Positions 1 through 7,095 of a stretch of DNA of 9,883 bases are shown in pieces. A program made the translations under genes and the position numbers. Every line of letters starts with the position of its first letter. The stretch's first letter is position 1. The notes below the pieces were generated by a model. It was not told the DNA's origin, searched no databases, and was given only the letters and a program-made list of their open reading frames with translations. This DNA comes from Actinomycetota bacterium (GTDB lineage: Bacteria > Actinomycetota > Acidimicrobiia > Acidimicrobiales > Aldehydirespiratoraceae), in the NCBI GenBank assembly GCA_012271125.1, contig JAAXHB010000284.1, forward strand, positions 1-9,883. Direction: 5' to 3'.

Positions 1-1170
1 CTGACACTCATCGGAACCAACGCTGCGGAGTTGACCTTCGCGCCACTTGACAACGACCTTTGCCCGTCAGCATGTGAAAACCTGACAATCACCAAACAAG
101 CAACATCGGGCACAGCAACAGCCAACGCCGATGGCACCATCACCTACACCACCCCACGCCACACCGCCACGCCAGGCTCGCCGGTCACCTTCACCTACTC
201 CACCCTCGGCACCACCTCCACCGCCACGGTCACCGTCACCATCACAGACGTCACCAGCGCCATCGACGACTTCTACAACCTCACCTACACAGACGGTCAA
301 GCACTATCCACAACCTTCTACGTAACCGCTAACGACGCCTGCATGAACAACGTATGCGGCACTGTCAACAAGACCTCAGACCCATCCGTAGGCACCGCCC
401 AAGTCAGCGGCAACGCCTCCATCGTCTACAGCCTCGCCCGAGACGAACGCCCACCCCAATCCGTCACCTTTAACTACCACCTCAGCAGCGGCCCAACCGC
501 TACCGTCACCGTCAACTTCATACTCAAGGGCGTCGCCGTTCAAGCCGACCTTGACGATGATTCAGTCACCGTCGATGACCGAAGCGACCGTGATGAGCAC
601 ACCGTTTCAATCCCCGTCCTTGACAACGACACCTGCGTCAACGATCGTTGCGGCACGATCATTGTTTATGACGATGACTTGCCCGACGGCATCACAGCTG
701 CTGTTCGAAACAACGCCATCGAGGTCACCATCGCTGACGGCACTGCCAACCCAGATTCGGCAGTCACCTTCGACTATTCCACCTCTAAGACCCTCGACAC
801 CGCCACAGTCTCAGTGACCTATCCCAGCCCCCGAGTCGACACCCTCAACGGCATCGACCTCCGCAGCTCAGTCACAATTGATCGCAGTAACGCCTCAAGT
901 GGCACAATTCCACTACCAACATTGGCAGTCAGCCGCGATGACTGCGAAGACAGGGTCTGCACTGGCTACCGCGGAAGTCCTGCGTCTTTTAGACAAAGGG
1001 GGGGGGGAAGTACGTTTGGAACAATTTCCTTTTCAGGTTCAGGTGCATCACTTGTGCTGAACTACACCTGGACTTACACAGGTAGCCTCTCCACTCAGGA
1101 CGTCGAAGTTCGTTATCACACTGATTATTCAAGCTCCACCGGCAGAATTCAGTTTAAGGTCACACCTTAG
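1..1170 (+). CDS. C-terminal part of a secreted, cysteine-paired Ig-like repeat surface protein (5' end outside window)
   Basis: The reading frame is open from base 1 to the TAG at 1168-1170, giving 389 visible residues, so the gene begins upstream. Four Ig-like repeats are visible. Their first cysteines are at visible residues 21, 114, 212 and 315, a spacing of 93-103. Each follows the plan NDxC-x3/4-C, then a GTxx strand, a YTxx strand, (V)TFxYST and ATVTVT. This matches the Big_9 / cadherin-like tandem Ig fold family, with a cysteine pair replacing the usual acidic loop. Each repeat has exactly two cysteines. The last repeat departs from the others: RDDC instead of NDxC, and less C-biased codons. 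It also contains a run of ten G (998-1007) encoding R-G-G-G. No LPxTG motif or C-terminal membrane helix is present, and the protein ends just after the last predicted strand (FKVTP). By analogy with its neighbours, the missing N-terminus probably holds a signal peptide and SLH segments. A structural or adhesive surface role is inferred. Confidence 0.92.
   Translation: MTLIGTNAAELTFAPLDNDLCPSACENLTITKQATSGTATANADGTITYTTPRHTATPGSPVTFTYSTLGTTSTATVTVTITDVTSAIDDFYNLTYTDGQALSTTFYVTANDACMNNVCGTVNKTSDPSVGTAQVSGNASIVYSLARDERPPQSVTFNYHLSSGPTATVTVNFILKGVAVQADLDDDSVTVDDRSDRDEHTVSIPVLDNDTCVNDRCGTIIVYDDDLPDGITAAVRNNAIEVTIADGTANPDSAVTFDYSTSKTLDTATVSVTYPSPRVDTLNGIDLRSSVTIDRSNASSGTIPLPTLAVSRDDCEDRVCTGYRGSPASFRQRGGGSTFGTISFSGSGASLVLNYTWTYTGSLSTQDVEVRYHTDYSSSTGRIQFKVTP
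998..1007 (+). repeat. G10 homopolymer inside the last repeat of the first gene
   Basis: Ten consecutive G residues are read as AGG-GGG-GGG-GGA (R-G-G-G). The local frame continues sensibly to the TAG at 1168, so the sequence as given is in the open state. One base fewer moves translation to a frame that stops at 1058-1060. One base more moves it to a frame that stops at 1083-1085. Either change removes most of the last domain. Glycine in these genes is normally GGC, so codon preference does not explain the run. Homopolymers of this kind are classic slippage sites, but variation here is inferred, not shown. Confidence 0.85.
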
Positions 1171-1189
1171 CTAACTCGCAAAACAGCAA
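1171..1189 (+). other. 19-base intergenic spacer without a visible Shine-Dalgarno
   Basis: The spacer between the TAG of the first gene and the TTG of the second contains no GGAGG-like element. An in-frame TAA at 1172-1174 rules out any upstream extension of the second gene. The short gap favours co-transcription with the first gene and perhaps translational coupling. No terminator or promoter is visible here. Confidence 0.6.
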
Positions 1190-4100
1190 TTGAGTCGGAG
1201 CTTTTATTTTTCCCTACGCGCCTGTGCTATAGCAGCACTCGCGCTATTACTCACCACCCCCACCTCAGCTCAAGAAACTGACGCCACTTCGGATGCCATA
1301 GCCCTACGCGACCCCAGCGGCGCATCCGATCCCCACTCCGCCGCCCCGCGATGGCTCATGGCAGTCTGGTTCGTCCAAACCCTCGAAGGTGACACACCAC
1401 CAGCCCTAGCCGAAACCCGCCGCTTTGCTGACGTAGGCGATGGCCATCCCTATGTCGCCTACATAGAGCGAGCCGCCCAACTTGGCATCACCCAGGGCTG
1501 CGGAGATGGCACAAACTTCTGCCCTGATGACCTCATAACCCGCGGCCAATTTGCAGCAATGCTGGTCCGTGGCTTCGACCTACCCCCCGCACCCGAAATC
1601 GACCCAACCGCTACCGAACCTAACCCCGACGACGGCTACTTCTCAGAAGAAATCTCACGCCTGCGAGCCACCGGCATCACTCGCGGCTGCGGCGATGGCA
1701 CCAGTTTCTGCCCCGATGACTCCATCACCCGATCCCAGCTCGTCACCTTCCTAGATCGCGGCAGCACCTACCAAACAACCGGCGAACCCATCCCCGCACC
1801 CACAACAACCGCCCCCACCGAAACCCCAACCACCACGACCCCACCAGCCTCCACCTTAGGCGCAATCATCCCACCTCCTTCCAACCGCCTCATTAACGAC
1901 ACCATCACCTATGACCGCTTCGGCACAGACGAAATCATCCTCCCCTTAGACATCCTCACCAACGACCGCTGCGGTGCCGGCTGCGAAACCATCTCCACCA
2001 CCCAACCCGCCATTGGCACCGTCACCGCCAACCCCACAAACATCACCTACACCCTCACCGAAGGCGAAACCCTGCCCTCCAACCCCACAACCGTCACCTT
2101 CACCTACTCCACCATCAAAACCAACCACGACGCCACAGTCACCCTCACCATCAACACCAAAGGCAAAACCCTCGACGACACGGCCAACCTCTACCTCCGC
2201 GCCACAAGCATCACTGGCGCAACCGGCACCACCTACACAACCGACGTAGTCGTCGCCGCCAACGACATCTGCCCCAACAACACCTGCACCAACCTGCAAC
2301 TCCAGCTCGGCGGCCCCGCAGTCGGCATCGCCTCCACAGTCGACAACCGCACCATCCGCTACACGTTCACACTGAATGGCACCCCCGACGACCGCACCCC
2401 AGACTCGGTCCAAATCCCCTACTCCTATTCCGACACCCCCGACCAAGCCACCCTCACCATCAACTTCACCCAAGCCGACCACCTCCGCTCCGACTCCACC
2501 TTCGCCCTGCGCACAGGCACCGAAGCCGTAACCCTCACCCTCAACCCCCTCGCCAACGACACCTGCCAAACCACCTGCGCCGGCGTCCAAATCGTCTCCC
2601 AACCCGCCGTCGGCACGCTTACACCATCTGGTACACCACCTGGCACCACCTTCACCTACCAACTCGACCAAGGCACCACCGCCCCGCCGGTCATGACCTT
2701 CTCCTACAAAACCCTGGCCATCTCCTCCACCGCCGAATACGGCAGAGGCAGAATCACCCTCGCCACCACCGGCACAGACACCCTCACTGACGACACCTTC
2801 ACAGTCCAACGCATCGGCAACACAAAAACCACCCAAACCCTGCGTCCCCTCAACAACGACGGCTGCGGCTCAGGCTGCGCCGGCATACAAATAACCACCG
2901 CCGCCACCACTGGAACCGCCACCACCAAACCCGACAGCACCATCACCTACACCATCGACCCAACCAAAGCCCTCGCCACCTCAGACACCTTCGCCTACCA
3001 AACCAACGGCACATCAACGCCTGCCACCGCCACCATCAACATCACTAACATCGACCAGCTCAATACCGACTCAGCCCACCTCATGCGCACCAGCACCGAA
3101 CAAGTCAGCCTCGACATCGACGTCCTAGCCAACGACGCCTGCGTCGACCCCACCAACGGCTGCACCGCCCTCGCCATCGCCACCCAGCCCAACGTCGGCA
3201 CCGCCACCCTCAAAGGCAACCAAATCACCTACAGCCTCCCCGCCAACACCACCGTCACCAACCCCATCACCTTCACCTACTCCACCGCCAACGCCCGCCG
3301 CCACCCCGGCACCGTCCAGGTAATCGTCGGCGCACCCAACACCGACACCCTCACCAACGATCAAACCATCATCTACCGCTCCGGCACCTCCAAAGCATCG
3401 GCCATCATCAACCCCCTCGACAACGACGCCTGCGGCGCACGCTGCACCGGCATGCGTATCGTCGCCGCCCCCCGCCACGGCACAACCACCCTTTACCCAA
3501 GCGGCGCAATCCTTTACGAACTCCCAGCCACCAGCTCCGCCACCTCAGACACCTTCACCTACACCACCAACGCTGCCTCCACTCCAGCCAACATCTCTGT
3601 CACCATCACCGCCGTCGACGCCCTATCCAACGACACCTTCCTAATCCCCCGCAACGCCACCGAAGCCGTCACCCAAACCATCAACATCACCGCCAACGAC
3701 GACTGTGTCACCATCTGCGAAGGCCTGCGCATCATCACCCCACCCGCCGTCGGCACAGCAACCCTCACCAATAACGGCACCTCAGACGGCACCATCACCT
3801 ACAGCCTCCCCGCCAACACCCCCGCCACCAACCCCGTCACATTTACCTACGGATCAGGCACCAGCATCGCCACCTCCACTGCCACCACCAACCAAGCCAC
3901 CGTCTCTCTCATCCTCGCCAACAGCTCAGCCGACACCCTCATAGACGACACAATCCAAGTCCAACGCATCGGCAAACTCGGCACCACAGCCCTCATAACC
4001 CCTCAAAACAACGACGCCTGCGGTGCAGGCTGCACTCTCGCCATCGCCTCCCAACCCGCTGTCGGCACCGCCACCCTCGCCCGTGACTCCAACAACGCCA

Positions 4101-6910
4101 TCATCGGCATCACCTACACCATCACCGACAACACCGCTGTCACCGATTCCACCTCCTTCACCTACAGCACCTCCGGCTCAAACTCCGCCACCGCCACGGT
4201 CACCATCAACTTCACCCACAGCGACGGCCTCACCCCCGATAACCCCACCCACATTTACCGCACTGGCACCAACTCCGTCACCCAAACCATCAACGTCACC
4301 GCCAACGACAACTGTGTCACCACCTGCGAAGGCCTGCGTATCGCCTACCAGCCCGCCGTCGGCACCGCCCGAGTCGAAAACAACCAAATCGTCTTCGAAC
4401 TCCCCGCCAACACCGCTGTCACCAACCCCATCATCTTCGGCTACGCCACCAACCTCACCAACACACCAACCGAATACGGCACCGTCACCGCCTACATCGG
4501 CACCCAAAACACCAACACCTTCGCCGACGACGCAGCCACCCTTCACCTCAGCGACGCCTCCAGCACCGTCACTATCAACGCCCTGGCTAATGACGCCTGC
4601 TTCGCCGCCTCAGGCTGCACCAACCTGCGCCTCGTCACCCCACCCACAACCGGCACCGCCACACCAACAGACACCACCGGCAACGGAACCAACGACTCCT
4701 TCACCTACAAAATCGCCAACCCCCCCAACGATCCCGCCACTCTGCCCAACACCATCACCTTCTCCTACACCACCGACAACGCCACCGGTGCCGCCGGCAC
4801 CATAACCGTCACCATCATCCCCACAGACATCCTCGGTGCTGACAACGTCACCATCGAAGACGTCTTCCCCATCGACCAGCAGATCGTCCCCAACATTAAC
4901 ACCAACATCGACATCGACAACAACGACACCTGCTACGCCGGCTGTCGCAACCTGCGCATAACTCGCCATCCCTCCCACGGCACCGCCACCCTCAACTACA
5001 CCCTCGACGGCTACACCCTCAACTACACACTCGCCGTCGCCAGCCTCGACCCCGACAACCTCCCCGACACCGTCACCATCATCTACAACGCCGACGACGC
5101 CAACACCGCCGGCGTAGTCACCATCGACTTCGTCTATGTCGAATCAGTCCAAGACGACACCTTCACCATCGAACGCACCAACGTCGAAACCATCACCCAC
5201 ACCCTCGACGTCCTCGCCAACGACCATTGCCCCGAAGGCTGCACCGGCATCATCCCCGTCACCGACAACCTCACCGGAGCTGTCACAACAAACGGCACCG
5301 CCCTCACCTACACCCTGCCCGCCAACACCGTCGCCCCCAAATCCGAAACCTTCACCTACACCCTCGACGGTGCCACCAAGCCCGCCGAAGTCACCGTCAA
5401 CTTCGCCGTCACCCAAGACATCCTCATCGACGACCAAATCCGCATCATCCGCTCCGGCACCGCCGCCGTCAACCACATCGCCGAAGTCCTCGTCAACGAC
5501 TCCTGCGGCACCAGCAACTGCTCTGGCCTGAGCCACGCCTCCAACCCCGCCGTCGGCACCATAACCCCCCACGTCTTCGGCGACCGCTTCGTCTACACCC
5601 TGCCCGCTGGCACCCCAAACCCCCAAAATAACCCCGTTTTCACCTATTTCACCAGCAACAGCTACGCCCTCGCCACCGGTGCCAGAATCGCAACCGCCAC
5701 AATATCTTTCATTGAGCCACACAGCCTTTCACCAGATAACATCACAATACCCCGTGGAGGATATAACGAAGTAGAGCAAGAAATACTAATAGCCTCCAAT
5801 GACACCTGCGAAGGCGGCTGCACCGGCATCACCATCGTCGATGAACCCTCACATGGAACAGTCGAAGTCAACCAGGACTCCGAATCGGTCACCTACCGGC
5901 TCGCCTCCGGCGTAACCGCCCCAGAAACCATCACCTTCACCTACGTCACCGACGCCTCCTACACCACCGCTCTCGTCACCATCACCATCGCAGCCGGCGA
6001 CTCTTTAAATGATGACACCTTCCACATCGAACGCTCCGGCACCGACAGAGTGAGCTTCGAGCTGGAAATCTTTGAAAACGACGAATGCGGTGCCGGCTGC
6101 GAAGGCCTCACCGCCGCCACCAACCCCTCCGAAGGCACCCTCAGCTACCGCAGCCCCAGCTTTAGCAATCCCCGCGCCCGCTTCCGCTTCCAACTCAGCG
6201 CTGGCGATCACACCGCCAACACCCCGCTCACCTTCACCTACTCAACCGACGGCTCTACCCCGACCGCCACCGTCACCCTCAACTTCTTCGAACCCTCTGA
6301 CATCCTCGCAAACGAGACCATCTACATCCAACGCTCCGGCACCGAAGCAGTCGAAGTCGTTATCGACGTCACCGACAACGACCTCTGCGACGCCGACTGC
6401 GAATCCATCTCAGTCGAAACCAACCCCACCGTCGGCACCGCCGTCGCCAACACCACCGGAGACGACGCCGGCAAAATCACCTACAGCCTCGCCGACGGTG
6501 CCACCCTCACGAACAACACCGAGACCTTCCAATACACAACCGCCGGTGCCAATGCCAATGCCACTGTCACCATCATCGTCGGCACCGCCACCGCCGATGC
6601 CCTAGTCGACTACATCCGGCGATACACCCGCGAAGGCACCCCCGAATTAGTCAGAAACCTCAACGTAACCCGCGACGACGTATGTGTATCAAGTTGCGCA
6701 GGCGTTAGGCTTATTCTTCAGCCAAATACGGGTTCGGCAGAGGTGCAGTCAAATGGGAGGATTCGGTATGAAATTTCCGCGGGCCAAAGCGCCACCGACG
6801 TCTCATTTACCTACACAACCACAAGTGCCGCAGCAGGGCACTCAGCAACCGTACGTCTCCTATTTGAGGACCCCAGGTACGTGTTGCGCGCCGGAGGATT
6901 TGGGTTTTAA
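1190..6910 (+). CDS. Giant SLH-anchored surface protein with 17 cysteine-paired Ig-like repeats (complete, 1906 aa)
   Basis: Residues 1-27 form a signal peptide: R3/R10, a hydrophobic core around 12-21, and probable cleavage TSA|QE. Residues 53-67 (PRWLMAVWFVQTLEG) look like the last helix of a truncated SLH segment. Two SLH-like segments follow at about 79-132 and 149-194, each with a cysteine pair (C104/C111, C167/C174) and ITR(G/S)Q. A Thr/Pro linker spans about 195-233. Seventeen Ig-like repeats fill about 235-1892. Their first cysteines are at 261, 361, 459, 559, 651, 748, 839, 944, 1042, 1137, 1248, 1347, 1439, 1540, 1633, 1733 and 1832, a mean spacing of 98. The repeats resemble Big_9 / cadherin-like domains with NDxC-x3-6-C in place of the calcium-type loop. 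The last repeat has RDDVC. The short tail has no LPxTG or membrane helix, so wall attachment is probably through the SLH segments. TTG is the only start that keeps the signal peptide. The protein is very Thr-rich and Lys-poor. A rod-like surface fibre or adhesin is inferred; no enzymatic domain is seen. Confidence 0.93.
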   Translation: MSRSFYFSLRACAIAALALLLTTPTSAQETDATSDAIALRDPSGASDPHSAAPRWLMAVWFVQTLEGDTPPALAETRRFADVGDGHPYVAYIERAAQLGITQGCGDGTNFCPDDLITRGQFAAMLVRGFDLPPAPEIDPTATEPNPDDGYFSEEISRLRATGITRGCGDGTSFCPDDSITRSQLVTFLDRGSTYQTTGEPIPAPTTTAPTETPTTTTPPASTLGAIIPPPSNRLINDTITYDRFGTDEIILPLDILTNDRCGAGCETISTTQPAIGTVTANPTNITYTLTEGETLPSNPTTVTFTYSTIKTNHDATVTLTINTKGKTLDDTANLYLRATSITGATGTTYTTDVVVAANDICPNNTCTNLQLQLGGPAVGIASTVDNRTIRYTFTLNGTPDDRTPDSVQIPYSYSDTPDQATLTINFTQADHLRSDSTFALRTGTEAVTLTLNPLANDTCQTTCAGVQIVSQPAVGTLTPSGTPPGTTFTYQLDQGTTAPPVMTFSYKTLAISSTAEYGRGRITLATTGTDTLTDDTFTVQRIGNTKTTQTLRPLNNDGCGSGCAGIQITTAATTGTATTKPDSTITYTIDPTKALATSDTFAYQTNGTSTPATATINITNIDQLNTDSAHLMRTSTEQVSLDIDVLANDACVDPTNGCTALAIATQPNVGTATLKGNQITYSLPANTTVTNPITFTYSTANARRHPGTVQVIVGAPNTDTLTNDQTIIYRSGTSKASAIINPLDNDACGARCTGMRIVAAPRHGTTTLYPSGAILYELPATSSATSDTFTYTTNAASTPANISVTITAVDALSNDTFLIPRNATEAVTQTINITANDDCVTICEGLRIITPPAVGTATLTNNGTSDGTITYSLPANTPATNPVTFTYGSGTSIATSTATTNQATVSLILANSSADTLIDDTIQVQRIGKLGTTALITPQNNDACGAGCTLAIASQPAVGTATLARDSNNAIIGITYTITDNTAVTDSTSFTYSTSGSNSATATVTINFTHSDGLTPDNPTHIYRTGTNSVTQTINVTANDNCVTTCEGLRIAYQPAVGTARVENNQIVFELPANTAVTNPIIFGYATNLTNTPTEYGTVTAYIGTQNTNTFADDAATLHLSDASSTVTINALANDACFAASGCTNLRLVTPPTTGTATPTDTTGNGTNDSFTYKIANPPNDPATLPNTITFSYTTDNATGAAGTITVTIIPTDILGADNVTIEDVFPIDQQIVPNINTNIDIDNNDTCYAGCRNLRITRHPSHGTATLNYTLDGYTLNYTLAVASLDPDNLPDTVTIIYNADDANTAGVVTIDFVYVESVQDDTFTIERTNVETITHTLDVLANDHCPEGCTGIIPVTDNLTGAVTTNGTALTYTLPANTVAPKSETFTYTLDGATKPAEVTVNFAVTQDILIDDQIRIIRSGTAAVNHIAEVLVNDSCGTSNCSGLSHASNPAVGTITPHVFGDRFVYTLPAGTPNPQNNPVFTYFTSNSYALATGARIATATISFIEPHSLSPDNITIPRGGYNEVEQEILIASNDTCEGGCTGITIVDEPSHGTVEVNQDSESVTYRLASGVTAPETITFTYVTDASYTTALVTITIAAGDSLNDDTFHIERSGTDRVSFELEIFENDECGAGCEGLTAATNPSEGTLSYRSPSFSNPRARFRFQLSAGDHTANTPLTFTYSTDGSTPTATVTLNFFEPSDILANETIYIQRSGTEAVEVVIDVTDNDLCDADCESISVETNPTVGTAVANTTGDDAGKITYSLADGATLTNNTETFQYTTAGANANATVTIIVGTATADALVDYIRRYTREGTPELVRNLNVTRDDVCVSSCAGVRLILQPNTGSAEVQSNGRIRYEISAGQSATDVSFTYTTTSAAAGHSATVRLLFEDPRYVLRAGGFGF
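3668..3733 (+). repeat. 66-bp direct repeat, copy A (in Ig-like unit 7)
   Basis: This segment matches 4277-4342 at 62 of 66 positions by direct comparison. It encodes VTQTINxTANDxCVTxCEGLRI. The two copies lie 609 bases apart, which is two domain lengths, so it marks a past duplication of a domain pair or later gene conversion. Confidence 0.85.
4277..4342 (+). repeat. 66-bp direct repeat, copy B (in Ig-like unit 9)
   Basis: This is the partner of 3668-3733. Two of the four differences change residues in the ND-x-C region or just before it (I to V, D to N), one changes I to T between the cysteines, and one is silent. Confidence 0.85.
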
Positions 6911-6923
6911 GAGCCCATGAAAC

Positions 6924-6933
6924 GGGGGGGGGG
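6924..6933 (+). repeat. G10 homopolymer just downstream of the second gene
   Basis: A second run of exactly ten G begins 13 bases after the TAA of the 1906-residue gene. It is outside any supported coding region, although a 14-codon ATG-started frame (6917-6961) happens to cross it. It sits between two paralogues. It could therefore affect the transcript end of the second gene or expression of the third, or be a relic of a longer 3' coding end. None of these is shown by the sequence. Confidence 0.8.
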
Positions 6934-6988
6934 TCCAGTGCTTTTTAGGCGGAGTGATTAGTTGATCGCGCCGTTCTCCGGTTCCGTC

Positions 6989-7008
6989 GCGCACCTTCAC
7001 AGGTGCGC
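6989..7008 (+). terminator. Candidate hairpin terminator after the second gene
   Basis: The arms GCGCACCT and AGGTGCGC are perfectly complementary (8 bp) around the 4-base loop TCAC and are followed by TTTA. The stem is GC-rich but the T tract is short, so termination would be imperfect. The 5' arm can instead pair GCACCTT (6991-6997) with AAGGTGC (7021-7027), which is followed by CCCTTTT. That gives two mutually exclusive structures. It could be a simple terminator or an attenuator-like leader for the third gene. Confidence 0.45.
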
Positions 7009-7095
7009 TTTAGCGCGTCTAAGGTGCCCCTTTTCGTGCCCCTCCCAGCACGCACTTTCGACACGATGTTGCCCCCGATTTCACGGGTATAAACC

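Larger units (their letters stand above)
1892..6865 (+). repeat. Array of 17 tandem Ig-like domain repeats (~295 bp units)
   Basis: The units are 91-111 codons long and diverged. The most conserved elements are ND-x-C, the second cysteine followed by xGL/xNL, P-xx-GTA, YxLPANT, TFxY and ATVTI. The cysteine spacing is C-x3-C in 13 units, C-x4-C in two (units 2 and 13), C-x5-C in unit 10 and C-x6-C in unit 5. Units 4-9 alternate between two subtypes, giving a two-domain super-repeat. Such an array is prone to unequal recombination, so copy number may differ between strains. Confidence 0.9.
6911..7095 (+). other. 185-base intergenic region between second and third paralogues
   Basis: This region holds the G10 tract, a perfect 8-bp hairpin (6989-7008) and a second, overlapping pairing possibility. 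No convincing sigma70-type -35/-10 pair at normal spacing was found. It is less C-biased than the flanking genes. Confidence 0.7.

Noticed and set aside
1946..2836. Long minus-strand open frame (about 296 codons, Gly/Val/Asp-rich)
   Set aside because: It is antisense to the well-supported repeat array and its composition is just the complement of C-ending Thr/Asn/Ala codons. It has no recognisable domain.
4023..4805. Plus-strand Pro/Ser/Thr-only open frame of 260 codons in another frame
   Set aside because: Its low-complexity composition follows from the ACC/CCA/TCC phase shift of the real gene, and the real frame has conserved domains throughout.
5144..5722. Minus-strand open frame of 192 codons
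   Set aside because: It is a composition shadow of the repeats, with Gly/Val/Asp-rich sequence and no start context.
5756..5760. GGAGG as an internal ribosome binding site
   Set aside because: No start codon lies at suitable distance in a frame that stays open; it encodes Gly-Gly within the repeat array.
6881..6907. C-terminal GFGF tail as an outer-membrane barrel signal or wall-sorting signal
   Set aside because: There is no beta-barrel, no LPxTG and no membrane helix. The protein is a repeat rod, so the terminal Phe is probably incidental.
6917..6961. 14-codon ATG frame crossing the second G10 tract
   Set aside because: It is too short and has no Shine-Dalgarno. It is kept only as context for the tract.
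7088..7093. TATAAA as a -10 promoter element for the third gene
   Set aside because: It ends only two bases before the ATG, so transcription would start inside the coding region, and no -35 hexamer sits at normal spacing.
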